From Dolomedes plantarius (taxonomy: Eukaryota; Arthropoda; Arachnida; Araneae; Dolomedidae): a stretch of DNA of 64,000 nt. This document shows, in pieces, positions 11,487-24,948 of this stretch; position 1 is the stretch's first letter; every line of letters begins with the position of its first letter. Made by a program: the position numbers and the translations under genes. Under the pieces are notes generated by a model, which searched no databases, was not told where the DNA came from, and was given only the letters and a program-made list of their open reading frames with translations. The stretch lies in the NCBI GenBank assembly GCA_907164885.2, contig OU015498.1, positions 93,136,233 to 93,200,232 of the forward strand, in the 5' to 3' direction.

Positions 11487-12049
11487 CGGTTAACACAAGA
11501 ACCCATTTTATCCCTTTAGTGATTTTATGATTTTCAAAATTTTCTCGTACACATTTATTGCACCGATGGTAGGGGTTATAATGTTAGTAATAATAAAAAC
11601 AATAGCCTCTTAACGAAAAATATGAAAAAAGTGTCGATATGTTTATTACTAATCAACAAGTACAACAAATAATTGATGAATTTTTTTCACGAAATATACC
11701 TGAATACCGGAAACATTCATAAAAGCGAAAAGAAATTAAAACAATAAGTATCAGCTTTCTGCATTCCAAATAAACCCTTATTACTCGACTCTTTTCTAAA
11801 GAGTGTAGATAGCTTTACATCTTCAGAATTTAAAATCATGTAAAAATACAATAGAGCTGAAATATTTGTACGTAAAATTATACGAATGTGGAGTAAACTG
11901 AATTTTAAAGTGTCCTGAAAGAACGTGCTAAATTATTTCACTTTACTGAATCATATCTTCAATAAACTGAATAAAATAAAATGCCTAAGTCAATTATATG
12001 GCTTTAGATTAGGTTTACCTTTACATGTATTTCATTACTCCTTTTAGTT

Positions 12050-13983
12050 TTAAAAAGGAGTGTTTTGACTGTCTTCCACCTTAATAAAGGGTTGTAAGGA
12101 AGCGAGATTACCACTTGTTGCGTTGGGATTAGCGGATAGATTACTACTAGATAATGTTTTGTATGGTGTATTCGATATTAATGCACAAAACCCAGGAATT
12201 TTTTCCTGAGTTCTATCTGATTTAGAATACGCTTTTGACAAATCTTGATCCGAGTTACCACTTTTGTTAGTTTGGTCTGCTGGACAAATAATATTAGCTA
12301 AAACTTGAGGCCCAGCATTAGCATTTTCAAGTACAGTATCAGAACAGACAAATGGATTATTTCCTAGATTTGCCCGATTTTTATGAATTGAGTTCATTTT
12401 ATCTTGATTTGGTGCAGCGGAGCTGGAAGTTTCATTTTCCATTTTCCTGGCTGTTCTAAAGAAATTATTTTGCATGTTATTTCCACTTTTGCCTGCTTCA
12501 TGATTACTTTCATTTTTTTCATTAATAGGAAAAATATCTTGTTCGTTTACTTCCCTTTTTACAACTGACCTGGAAAACTGAGGTTGTTGTACATTTACAG
12601 AAATCTCCTGGTTTATTCTTTGTATCTGATGATCTTGCAAATCAGCAGAGTCAATATTACCAGGGTATTCATTTGTCATTTGAATCGGTGCCTTAAAGAA
12701 ACTGGAGTTTATGGGTACTGCTTGTTTATCTTCAGTAATGTTTTCTGTCCGATTCTCTTTTTGGACGACTGTAACAAAATCAGGTGATGTTTTATTCATA
12801 TCAGATAAATGTTTATTACTGTAAGTTACTGATAAATTATTTTCGAGACTACTGTAAACTGGTCGGTCTACTACTTTTGTAACAGGTCTGTTATAAATAT
12901 CCTGGATATCATTATTAGCCAAAGAATGTTTCTCTGTTGTAGAGCTCCAAAAATGTTGTCTTGTTGATTCGGATGCATGGAGAGTGGGTAATCGATAAAA
13001 TTTTGGATTGATAGCCGAAGCATAATCATCATCTTCTGCATATAAAGCATTGAATTTGCGTTTGTTAGATTCGGGCGATAATGCAGAGCTTGATACATTC
13101 TCAGACTGGGTTTCAGTTTTGTTGCTAAAAAAATCATCTAAATGTGAAACGTTTTGGTTTATGATGCTGCTACTAGAATCGCACTGATAAGGTTTTGTTG
13201 AAACTCGTTCAGTAGAGGAAGGAATTTCTGTTGTTTCATCTCTCGAAGAATGGTTATCACAACTGTTTTGATAGTGCTGGCTACTTAAGTACCTGCCATC
13301 TCCACCTATAGGTGTATACATGGGAGAGCTTGACGCTTCTTGAGGTTTAATTACTGGTCTACTGAGTGGATTTTGATGAATCGCATGTTCATTTCTGTTA
13401 ATGTCGGAACTTAAAATTCGCCTGTTTCGAAGAGCCATTTCATCTTCCACTCTTAAACTACGTTCGAATGAGCACTGATTGTGTTCCTTTTTTTCACCAG
13501 ATCTTCCGAGGCATGAATACGGTACTGAATTGTCTGTTGCTAATTCGCTTTGACCTCTTCGAGAGAAATCTAAACCTTCATTCAAATGTGGATGATAACC
13601 AGGGTTAAGATTCATTTTCGGGTGTGTAACAGGTCTATCAAAATAACCGAAAGGGGCCCCATAAAAATCAGGGGTATGATAAGATGTTGGGTATGTATAG
13701 GGCTTTAAATCTTCGTAAAAATACTCCCTATTCGGATAATATGCAGAGTTCATCATTGGCGGATTCCAGTACGGATTAAGCGGTGGTCCATAGTTTCTTG
13801 GTACTGGACTGGTGCAAGGTCGCGAACCGCAACAATATGAGCTTATTGGTCCTGTAAAATGGACAGGTGGGTTGCAGAAAGGAGATGTTGCAGCGCATGA
13901 GCATGGAAGATGGTTTGGAAAATGGGGAATTACACCTTCATTCTCTCGCTTTTCATATGAAGGGGCGCAGTTCCCTTTGGATC
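12050..13983 (-). CDS. HMG gene last exon (643 codons, disordered tail)
   Basis: Entered in phase 1 after TTTTTTAG. The stop is at 12050-12052. The first part is Pro/Tyr/Cys-rich (LPCSCAATSPFCNPP, YGPPLNPYWNPP), then Ser/Asn/Gln/Glu-rich without recognised domains. The upstream 75 codons before the first internal Met (13756) are in frame and continuous, so the exon is longer than the Met-initiated frame suggests. The tail ends with an IKVED motif close to the C-terminus. The nearest minus-strand AATAAA after the stop lies at about 11642-11647, a possible polyadenylation signal. Confidence 0.8.
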
Positions 13984-16862
13984 CTAAAAAATAAATAAAT
14001 GATATATATTTGTAGATAAACAGCTAGGTCCTTGATATGACTCTTAATATTAAACTGTTGAAAATAAATTCAGCCTCTTATTTTGGTAATTAAAATCGTT
14101 GTGTTTAGTAGCCCACCGTATTCATTTTCAGAAATTTATCTAAGCGTAAACTAATTCAATTTCTATGTTTGTTCAGATATTTTATATTTAAAAGAAAAAA
14201 TTTCTCCCCTGTCTATATCTGCATATGTACATATCTCTCCCTTTCTCTTCACCACGAAACACACTCGCTTTATTTCTAGAATTCAAAAGTATCATTCATA
14301 CATTTGGACTTTTAAAAGGAAAACTAAGCTGTAGCAGGATTCAGCGAACATATGATAATTTCAGCTAAAATTTCTGAGAAATATTAGAGGTTTAATATGC
14401 AAAGTAAGTTTTAAAAAGCGCAAGATGTAAAACCTATGCATAGCTTATAAAAATCAGTCTCTTTTGCTTCTGATTTAAAATGGTTAAATTATTAATATGA
14501 ATTTAACCTACATCCGTTTTAGATTAAATAACAAACACAGTGTCGAAAATTATGCATACTTTTCAGTTTAGTGATGACGCAATAGTGAAGTAATCGCTTT
14601 GCACTATTCAAAGCATGTTCAGAACAACTTTAATCGATTTGAATAAAATATTTTCTTTTACAGCATGTAACATGTACATCAATAACTAAACACGTTCTAA
14701 TAAAATATTATCAGCATTGATTTAATCTGAATATAAAATAATTTTTTTTCAAATGTTGATAACCTTTCCCATTAAAAGATGATTTTGATCAAAAAGCAAA
14801 TTCTTAAGAATTAAATATTTGTTCCCTTCTCTGTTGTGAATCTTTTCTGTTCTTAATTTATACAATGGAAACTAAAAGTTTTACTTCATTCTTTGTTCCT
14901 CTAAAAATAATACTGAAATTTCACCTAGTCTGTTTTGATAACAACATCCGCATCTTTCCGCTGTGGTCAGCCATCTACAGTTTTTTTCAGTCCAATCTTG
15001 ATCCAACCTCGCAGGAATATCACCCGATTCTTGCTCATATTGAGACTCAGTGGAGTACCCCCTTCGAGGTCGAAGATCCAAGTCCGAGTCTTCCTCGGGA
15101 TTGATTTCAGGACTTTGTTGAGCAAAATATTCGGGATTGTTTGGAACATACTCGGGACTCGATTTTGGATCATGATTCGTATGAGATATCCACTCTAATT
15201 GAAAATTTAAGATGGTGAGATTTTTAAAATCGTTTATGAAAAATTAGAGATAAGTTTCCTTAATGATCTAATTATTATAAATTCTTCGGGGAATTGACTG
15301 ATGTGATATTTTCCCATTTGATCTTCTTTGTGAATCTAAAAATGAGTATTTTTCCTTGCCTTTGGAGTTTATTTCGGATGCTTGTCCAAGAAAAATAGCT
15401 TCAACATCACTAATGTGAAATTGTAGTGAAAGGTGTTTCCCATCAGAATCAATTTCTTTTGAGGGATTCTTTTCTTTAATTAACATAGAATGTTCTGTAT
15501 TTGCATCTTTGCTTCAGTAAAATTTACTTCTTTAATTTACTCCTCAAATAAAATAACTTAGTTCTTTAGGTATATAAATTTTAAATTGAATATCAATATT
15601 TATTGGAACGTTATATCTAAAGGTATGTCAATACTTTGCGCTTTGATAATGAAGTCAGTAAATAGCTCTAATTCAAGACACTGAACTAAATTTTGTTAAA
15701 AATCTTTAACGTAGGATTACATTCCTCGATAACGGTCCTTCGGAGAGAAAAATATTGTCCTGCGTCGCGAGTTATAATTTTGGCAGCGCGCAAAACCCAG
15801 TAGAAGTAAACAGTTAAACAGAAAAGTACCAAAATGCGTGAGGAAAAAAAAAGAGGTAAGCAAACGATAAGTAATCCTACGTTAATAACCCGCGGTAGTT
15901 TCGTTAGAGGAGACTTGAACTTTTTTTTTCACTTTGACTGCAGACTTCTAACAATATTTTTTCTGAATAGAACTTGGTAGAAGTTAATTGCATGTACATT
16001 CTCATCATCCTAATAAGCCCCACGTTTCTAACGTTTTATTTCTTCAGATAAAATAAACAGACATCCGAAAATATTATGAGTTAAATTTTACAAAAACCAG
16101 AAAACAATTTTCTCCACCTGACGAGAAACATAAACCTCACAAAACTAAGAAATTTAATTCATTTCTCACACCTATTTATAATCTATGTAATGTTACTTAA
16201 GCTTCATCGCAAAGAATACCAAGGAGTATGAAACCAAAAATAAAATAAGGATGAAAATAGTAACTAACATTTATTGTACTGACGAGATGTTTGTTTTCGG
16301 AGCTGTTTATATAGTTTATTTAATAACTCTAAATTATCTTAACGTAAATTAATCTCTGGATCTATGTCACCAATTTAGAAATGTAAATTGTTCTTTATTG
16401 TATGTCTCACTGACTGCAAAAATCCCACAAGTATTTTTGAGGATATAGTACCATAATCCTAGGTACATCGAACAGTCAAAGCAGTTATTGTTTTTACGAG
16501 TGATATAAAAATGTAAGTTCAAGTGACATTAAAATTTTTGGTTCCTAAATATCTACTTAATTCCCACCCCCAGCGCCCTGCTCTCAGTTCTAGGATTATG
16601 TGATTTGAGGAATTATATCTTTGTTTTTTTCAGAGTCGAATTGGCAAGGCACTTAATGACCTTGTACACGAATAATTATTTATTTAAATAAACGCTTATA
16701 TTATATTAAATTACTTTCCTTTTTTACTTCACATTCTTATTTTACAAAGAACCAGAATACAGAAATATCTTACCTTCTTCGTTTGAATTATCTTCAAGTT
16801 TTGTAAGCTGTAAGATGAAAAGGGAATAGCTTAAAAGAATTGTCATACGAAATTAAAGAATA

Positions 16863-16912
<50 letters not shown>

Positions 16913-19900
16913 CTTCTTTTTTGTTTAAAATGCAAACTTTGATAACGGAAATTTGAAATAATTATTTCAAAAGCCAAAAACCAAAATTTGAAAAAAGAGA
17001 ATTTTAAATAATTATTTAGTTTTTTAAAAATTGCAATATATTTTTAAAGTTATTAAACAGTTTGTAATCTTTAAGAAATAAAACCCTTTCATTTTAAATC
17101 AAAAAAGCAACACATCGGGTTGCAACTTAGCTAGTAAAAATATATAGTTCTTGCATTCACATCTTAAGATAGTATTAGGAGATGAGCTGATTTGCGTTCA
17201 TCTTAAACTCATAGCAATGCTGACTTTGATTAATAACATAGTACACCTAATTCTGTTTTTGCACGAATTCAGAAAAATATTTCATTCTCATTTTAAGCGT
17301 GTCATTTTGACTTAACACTAGCGGTCCAATCCAATTTCTCAATTTTTTTTTTGGTCTAAATTTTAAGAAAAGAAAATTTTTTTGTGGCGTATTATTGTTC
17401 ACGATAGTGTATCCAGTTCTCTTTTGATTCAAGAATTCAGTCCGCAAAAACATCATATTTTATTCTATCAAAAATGGAGGAAATGAAAAAAAAATTATCC
17501 TCTTCTAAATGCAGATTTAATAAAAGATCTGGAACTGGCCAGAATAATGGGGTAATAATTTTGTCAAACATGACCCTAATGAGGAACGCATTGGGAAGTT
17601 TCAACGTGAACTGAAGTTGTTGACAGCCTCTTACAGAAAATCATATAACGGCCTAACCAAAACACGAACACAACGGTTAATAACTGAATTCGTTCGTAAA
17701 ACCGGTAAATCATCAGCACCAGAGGAGACTCGTGCTGATTTCGCTCACGAGATCACAGGAAGAATTTCATCAATAGAGGATGAAGATGACGTCCACAACA
17801 TTCCTATAACTATTTATATATACTTCATTTTATATATACTTCATTATAGTGATAGCAGTGATATTCCAGTCGTACGCAAACGTATACGCCGTTTGCCAGA
17901 AAGTGAAAATGAACAAAAAAATTGTGTGTAAAACATTTTTTTTTTTGTTTGTTCATGATGATTTTTTTTTCATTTTCATTACATATTATTACATGTGTAT
18001 TTTGTTAAAATAAAATAATAAGCTTAAAACGAATATGTTCATATGGTTTTTTTAAAATTTAAGACCCGTAACCAATCTTCTTTTCTTCCATAGATACAAT
18101 GTCTTCTTTTACACGAATTTTTTTACACGTATTTTTGAGGAACGTATCTATCGTGTAAAAACAGAATTAGGTGAACCGAAACTTAGTAGCCAGATTAAGC
18201 TGAAGTCTGTTGCTGCTTTCATAAATTCTGTTTCATGTAAATATCTTCGACTCAGAAAAGTTAAATTTCATCCTTTTCGTGCACATTTTTTGTTTTACCC
18301 CTCATAATCAGAGAAAACGGATTTTTAATATTTTTTCGGTTTGTGCTACTTTAATACCTGCATTATACCCAATATCGTATTTGGAAAAAAAAAAGTTCAA
18401 ATGAAGGATATTTTCTTGCCATTGGTACTCTAAATATTTTGGAACTATACAGGAAAAATGATCTATCTATAATATGGTATCACCCTGTTGTGTTAGAATT
18501 TCTAAATATGGTTCCCAAATATCAAATTTACAAATCCAGAGTTTGTATTTAGTTTTGAATTTTATAGAGAAACACTCTGAAAAGAAGTAAAAAAGAGAGT
18601 CGCATGATTTAATATTTTGTTGGGCTAACTTTAGCTCGATTAAAAGCAAGCATTTGTTACGGCATTGTTTCACTGAGCTTATAAAATGTATGAACGTTTG
18701 CTTTCATCCAAATATGCATCAGTTTTAACGTAAGATTACGTTCCTCAATAACGGTCCTTCGGAGAGAAAAAAATTGTCCTGCGTCGCGAGTTATAATTTG
18801 ACAGCGCGCCAAACCCTGTAGCAGTAAGCAGTTAAACAGAAAAGTACCAAAATGCGTCCCCCCCCCCCAAAAAAAAAATAGAGGTAAGCAAACGATAAGT
18901 AATTCTACGTTAATGACCCGTGGTAGTTTCGATTCGTTATAGGAGACTACCTGAAATTTTTTTGATATCGTCGGTGCACAAGAAAAGTGACATATCTCAA
19001 AAATCCTTATTTTTCAGGAGAACGATTTAAAAATATTGTTTTGCATTTTGAAGTTATAAAACATTGCAATTTTTAGAATGTCATAACTTTTTATATTGTG
19101 ATGGTTCATAATACTATGCCATTAAAAAAAAATTATTAACTTGACTAAGTTAAATAAACTACCCTTAACAACCTTTTTTTAATAATGCTTTTGAAATTCA
19201 TTGATAAAATTGTTGAATAAATGAAATAAAACCAATTATACTTTTTGTTAGAACGAAATTTTATTAACTGGCTCATTATTGATATTTTTTGAAAATTTTG
19301 TCCCGATTGTCGATGCAAAATCTTTCAAGTCAAAAAAATTCTCATGATTTAATTCATGAGCAGTGTTGCCAACTTGGAGTTTTCCCCCTAAATTTGGGGG
19401 TAAGTTAGACGAAAAGGGGTGTTTTTAGGGGCATTTTGTGCGGGGAACATTTTTTAATATTTTGTACAATCTAGACGCGTTTTTTTTTGTTAGATTGTAA
19501 GTTCCATACATATGTCAAATGTAAATAAACCTCCATTTCATTATGTAAGAGTGTATTTTCTATTTATTTCAATTTATCTCTCAAACAGGATGCCTATTTG
19601 GAACCAGAATTTATTTTAGGAAGGTCTAGGGTGATCTCAAGTTGGTGTTAGGGAGAAACAGGGGGATTTCGATATGGCGCTAGGGGAAGGCGCTTCGTAG
19701 AGGTTGGCTGCACTGTTCATGAGCTTCATACGGTTTCCCTTTGGTTTTGGCCTTTCGGATTGAGGTCATGTAGTGGTACGGAACAAAAATCGGTCCCGAT
19801 CTCATTTTTCCTGAAAGAAATGTTCGTAAAACCTTTATTTGTGTATGTGCAATTCAAAATGGGCCGTTTTTCTTTAAAACTGTGATATACACACTACAAC

Positions 19901-22900
19901 TGGCTGTGACGTTTTTCCTGAGAGAGAGTCTTCAATTCCCGCGCAGCGGCGAAGTGACACGTGGCCTCTCTACCGAGTATTTTATGAACTATCTTCATGT
20001 CATTTTTTCTGATAAAAGTAGATTTTTTTTTAACATTTTATATAATTTAATTCAAAAAGGAGAATTTTTGAGATGTGTCACTTTTCTTGTGTACCGACGA
20101 TATATCACATTGTGAAGCAGAGAATCGAGCTACTTTGTAAACTCTTCTCAGGTTACATTTTTTTCTCTCTTACAAAATTTGCTCCAAAATCTTGACTCTC
20201 ACTATCATACCAAGTTTAAATGGTATGCTGGACATTTCTTTATCCATTGAAAAACATTTGTTCTTGAGACATGATTAGAAAAGATGAGCGACACGCTATT
20301 TGCGTCACCAGTTACAGTTAATGGTTGTAACGGTAACAGAAACAGGGAAAAAATAGTACCGTACTGAATCTATTACGAGGGTAGGCTGAAAAGTAATGCA
20401 CACATGCTTGTAGAGCGCGAACGAAGTAACCTTTAAAACCGAGCCAAGTGGCATATGGAAGTTACATTCCCCCTCAACATTCATCGCAGGTTTGAAGTCG
20501 TTGTGTTCATCCAGTGTATTTTGAAAAGCGGTAGTATGGAGACGTGTTCTAGTGCTATGTCAACGGCGAGTTATACAGCGCGCTGTTATCGAATTTTTAA
20601 CAGCTGAAAAAGTGACTCCTACTGAGATTCATCGTCGTTTAAAGGCTGTTTATGGTGACGATGCTGTTGATAGGGGTACTGTAAATCGATGGGTAATAAA
20701 ATTTCGTGGTTGCGAGCCTGGAAAAGCCATAATTGTTGATGAAACACGCAGCGGACGTCCGATCACTGCCACAGACGATGAACATCGCAAACTCGTCAAC
20801 GATTTGATTCAAAATGACCGGCGAATCACTCAAAAGCGTATCGCAAACCATATTGGAGTATCCAAGGGATGTGTCTGCTTCTTTATAGAACGATTGGGAT
20901 ACCGTAAATTCTGTGCTCGATGGGTACCACGCCGTCTCACAGACGAGAACAGCGTCGGACTGGAGAGGCTCTGCGAAACCTGAAGTTTGAACCGATTCCA
21001 CACCCTCCTTATTCCCCCGATCTTGCGCCTTGCAATTTTTATTTTTTTCTTCTACTCAAGAGAGACCTAAAAGGTAATCATTACACCGCGGACGATGTGG
21101 TGAAGGCAGCTGTCAAGTCGTGGATTCGAGAAAAGTCGGAAGAATTTTTCAGTAACGGAGTGAGAAAACTTGTTACATGTTGGGAGAAATGTGTTAGCCT
21201 TAACGGTGACTATGTTGAAAAATAAATATGTGATTTTGAAGCTTAAGAATTGTACTTTAATGTTCTTTTTGCCCGATCTCGCTATTTCTTATTGTTCACG
21301 CTCTACAAGTATGTGTGCATTACTTTTCAGCCTACCCTCGTATTAACTCATCAACATTAACACAATTAAAATCAAACGGCTACTATTTTAACATCACCCG
21401 CAGCGTATTAAAAGGTAACAAAAAATTAACACAAAAGTGAATAAGTTTCTTACTGAAGTAAAATAAAAATAAAATGAAACTAGCATAAGACCTAAAACGA
21501 CTATAAATGTTTTTATGTTTCTTTATTAATTTCAAATGTATGTCAATATACCTCCATAGCTGCTGCCATATCTTCACTCTGAGTTGTCGAATCTGTAGAG
21601 TTTACATCATCCTTCTTTTTCTTCTTATTCATCTTTCGAATCCGAGCTTCTCTAGGACTGTAGACGTAATCTAAACATTTAGAAAAAATATTGCAATAAG
21701 TGTATGTATTTAACTACAAAGCAAACTTCTGTTGTTTCCCACTGGAATACAAATATTTTTATTAAATAAATATGTTATGGTTGACTGTACGCGACAATAG
21801 CCCGAATCCTTATGTCGGAATATTAGCTTTCATTATACACTGCTGGCCACCCAAATTGCAACACCAAGAAAGACAAGAGATATCACAACAAAATTTATTT
21901 TGTAGATAACATGTTGACCAAATATCAAATGATTAAATTTATAGACTTCTGTGAAGTGTGGTTCCTGCCAAAATCAGTAGCCAGAGTAGCCGCCATTGTT
22001 GGAGATCACCGCTGCCACACGCCTCGGCATTGATTTAAAGAGACTTTGGATGAGTTCTTGGGGTACAGCAGACCAAGCAGCTTCCACATGTTGCCAAAGT
22101 TGATCTGCTGTGGCAGCTGAGGATGGAATCTGGGTCAATCGTAGAGCAACCATGGACCACATGTTTTCTATCGGCGAAAGATCCAGAGACCGAGGCGGCT
22201 AGGGAAGCAATTCAATCTGGCGATTGACGAAGAACCGTTGGACAATGCGTGCCACGTGTGGTCGCGCATTATCCTGTTGAAATATGGCTGTGGGCAAGCC
22301 CTGAAGGTAAGGAAGGACAACTGGCTCCAACACCTCGGAGATGTAGCGCTGACTGTTTAAAGTACCGGCAATGCGTACTAGAGGTGTGCGAGAGTGATAT
22401 CCAATACCGCCCCATACCATAATACCCGGTGCAGGAGCAGTGTGGCAGTGCATAACGCAGCTGTTCAGCATCCTCTCTTCACGGTGTCTCCAGACTCGAA
22501 TGCGACCATCGTGGTGTTGCAGACAGAAGCGTGACTCGTCAGTAAAGACAATTTCATTCCATTCTGCCGTCGACATCCTTCTGTCATCGCACCATTGGCG
22601 GCGGAGACGTCTGTGGTTCTGCGTCAAGGGTAGACAAAGCAATGGACGTCTTGCGGACATACCACTCTGCTGTAAACGGCGTCGAATGGTACGCGCAGAC
22701 ACTGGATGATGCGTTACAGACTGCATGTGCTGTGCTATGGTTTGTGATGTGACTGAGCGATCCGTCACTGCCATGTGCACAATTTGCCCGTCATCACGTG
22801 AAGTGGTGCGCTGATGTGGATGCGATCGAACACGCAGGTCCGTCGTACTCTCCTGCATCCAACGATCACATATCCGCATTACAGTTGTTTGGTTTCGTCC

Positions 22901-24898
22901 AACACGACTACCGATTTCCCTGAAAGTTAATCCACAATCTCGGTAGGCCACTATCCTTCCTCTGTCGAACTCGGATACTTGATCAAAAGATGATCGCTGT
23001 TTTCGACGAGGCATAATTGATCGTTTTTTTGAAAAAACCACAAGAAAAACACAATTGCCGAACTTGAAATCGTCAAAATCTCCAAATACACTGCTGGCCA
23101 CTGTAAATGCAACACCCTGAAGGAAACATGCAAATAACATGAAATTTACAGCATGCATTAGCGGAGGTGAGATATGCAAATGATTAGAATTTCAGCGCAG
23201 ACGCACATCACGCGCGCCTGTGGCGCCACTTCAAAGCGCTATTTAAGGCTTGGAGATTAAGGCTTGGAGGCTTGGAGGCTTGGAGGCTCGTCTTGCCTGG
23301 GCAAGAGAGCACAGAGACTGGAGTGTAGAGGACTGGAAACGAGTAGCATGGAGTGAGGAGTCTCGATTCCGACTACTTAACGCCGACGGGAGGCTGAGAA
23401 TATGGCGTCAGGCTCATGAAGCCATGGATCCTGCATGCCTGGCTGGAACTGTACAAGGACATGGTGGCTCAATCATGGTCTGGGGTGTTTTTTCGTGGCA
23501 CAGTTTGGGATCTTTGGTGCATGTACCAACCTCCCTCAATTGAATTCGGTATGTAGAGTTGCTGGGTGATCACCTCCATCCGTTTATGCTGTTCTGTTAT
23601 CCGCACGGTAATGGAGTTTTCCAGCAAGACAACTGTACCTCTCACAAGTCTCGATTGGCTACTGGCTGGTTGGATGAGCATTCCTCTGACTTCTCTGTCA
23701 TGAATTGGCCACCTAGAAGCCCAGATTTAAATCCTATTGAGCATCTTTGGGATGTTTTGGAACAAGGCGTGAAAGGCCATCACACAGCACCAAAGAACCT
23801 TACTGAATTATGGACAGCTTTAGCCAATATTTGGCAAGCCATTCCCGTGGAACGTTTCCAGAAACTTGTTGAATCTATGCCTCGTCGTGTGGCAGCCGTT
23901 ATCAAGGCCAGAGGAGGCCCAACTCGTTACTAGGTAGGTATCCCTAATTCAGTGGCACTTCAGTGTATATATACACACACACACCTAGTTCTGTTTTTGC
24001 ACGAACGAACATTTTTTACACGAATTTGGTTTAACACGAATTCAAAAAAATATTTCATTCTCTTTTTACATGAGTTATTTTGATTTAACACGAGCGGTCC
24101 AATCCAATTTCTCAATTTTTTTTGTCTAAATTCTAAGAAAACAAAATCTTATTTGCGGCGGATTATTTTTGAAGATAGTGTATCCAGTTCTGTTTTGATT
24201 AAAAAATTCAGTCCACAAAAACATTTTCTTCTTTTATTCTATCAGAAATGGAGAAAAAGGAAGTAAATGATCCTGTTCTAAATGCAGATTTAATTAAAGA
24301 AGGTCTGGAACTGGCCAAAATAATGGGGTAATAATTTTGTCAAACATGACCCTAATGAGAAACGCGCTGGGAAGTTTCAACGTGAACTGAAGTTGTTGAC
24401 AGCCTCTTACTGAGAACGCCCTAACCAAAACACGAATACAACGGTTAATAACTGAATTCGTTCTTAAAACCGGTGAATCATCAGCACCAGAGGAGGAGAC
24501 TCGTGCTGATTTTACTCAAGAGATCACAGAAAGAATGTCATTAATAGAGGAAGAAGATGATGTCCACAACATTTCTAGTGATAGCAATGATATTCCAGTC
24601 GTAAGCAAACGTATGCGCCGTTTATTGTCAGAAATTGAAAATTAATAATAATAAAAAAATATGTGTAAAACAGATATTTTTTGTTCATGATGAATTTTTT
24701 TCATTTTCATTACTTATTATTACACGTGTATTTTGTTGAAATAGAATAATAAGCTTAAAACGAATATCTTCATATGGTTTTTAAAATTATTTTTACTGAT
24801 TTTTTCTACCCGAAAGCAATTTTCTTTTCTTCCATAGATACGTCTTTTTTTTATACGTATTCATCAGGAACGTATCTATAGTGTAAAAACAGAATTAG

Positions 24899-24948
<50 letters not shown>

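Noticed and set aside
14865..15198. Plus-strand open frames over the HMG exon 4 region
   Set aside because: Antisense shadows; the minus frame has splice sites with matching phases and coding-like composition.
19882..20115. Frame containing FSDKSRFFF, resembling a Tc1 first-Asp motif
   Set aside because: Isolated match in AT-rich sequence, no other transposase motif around it.
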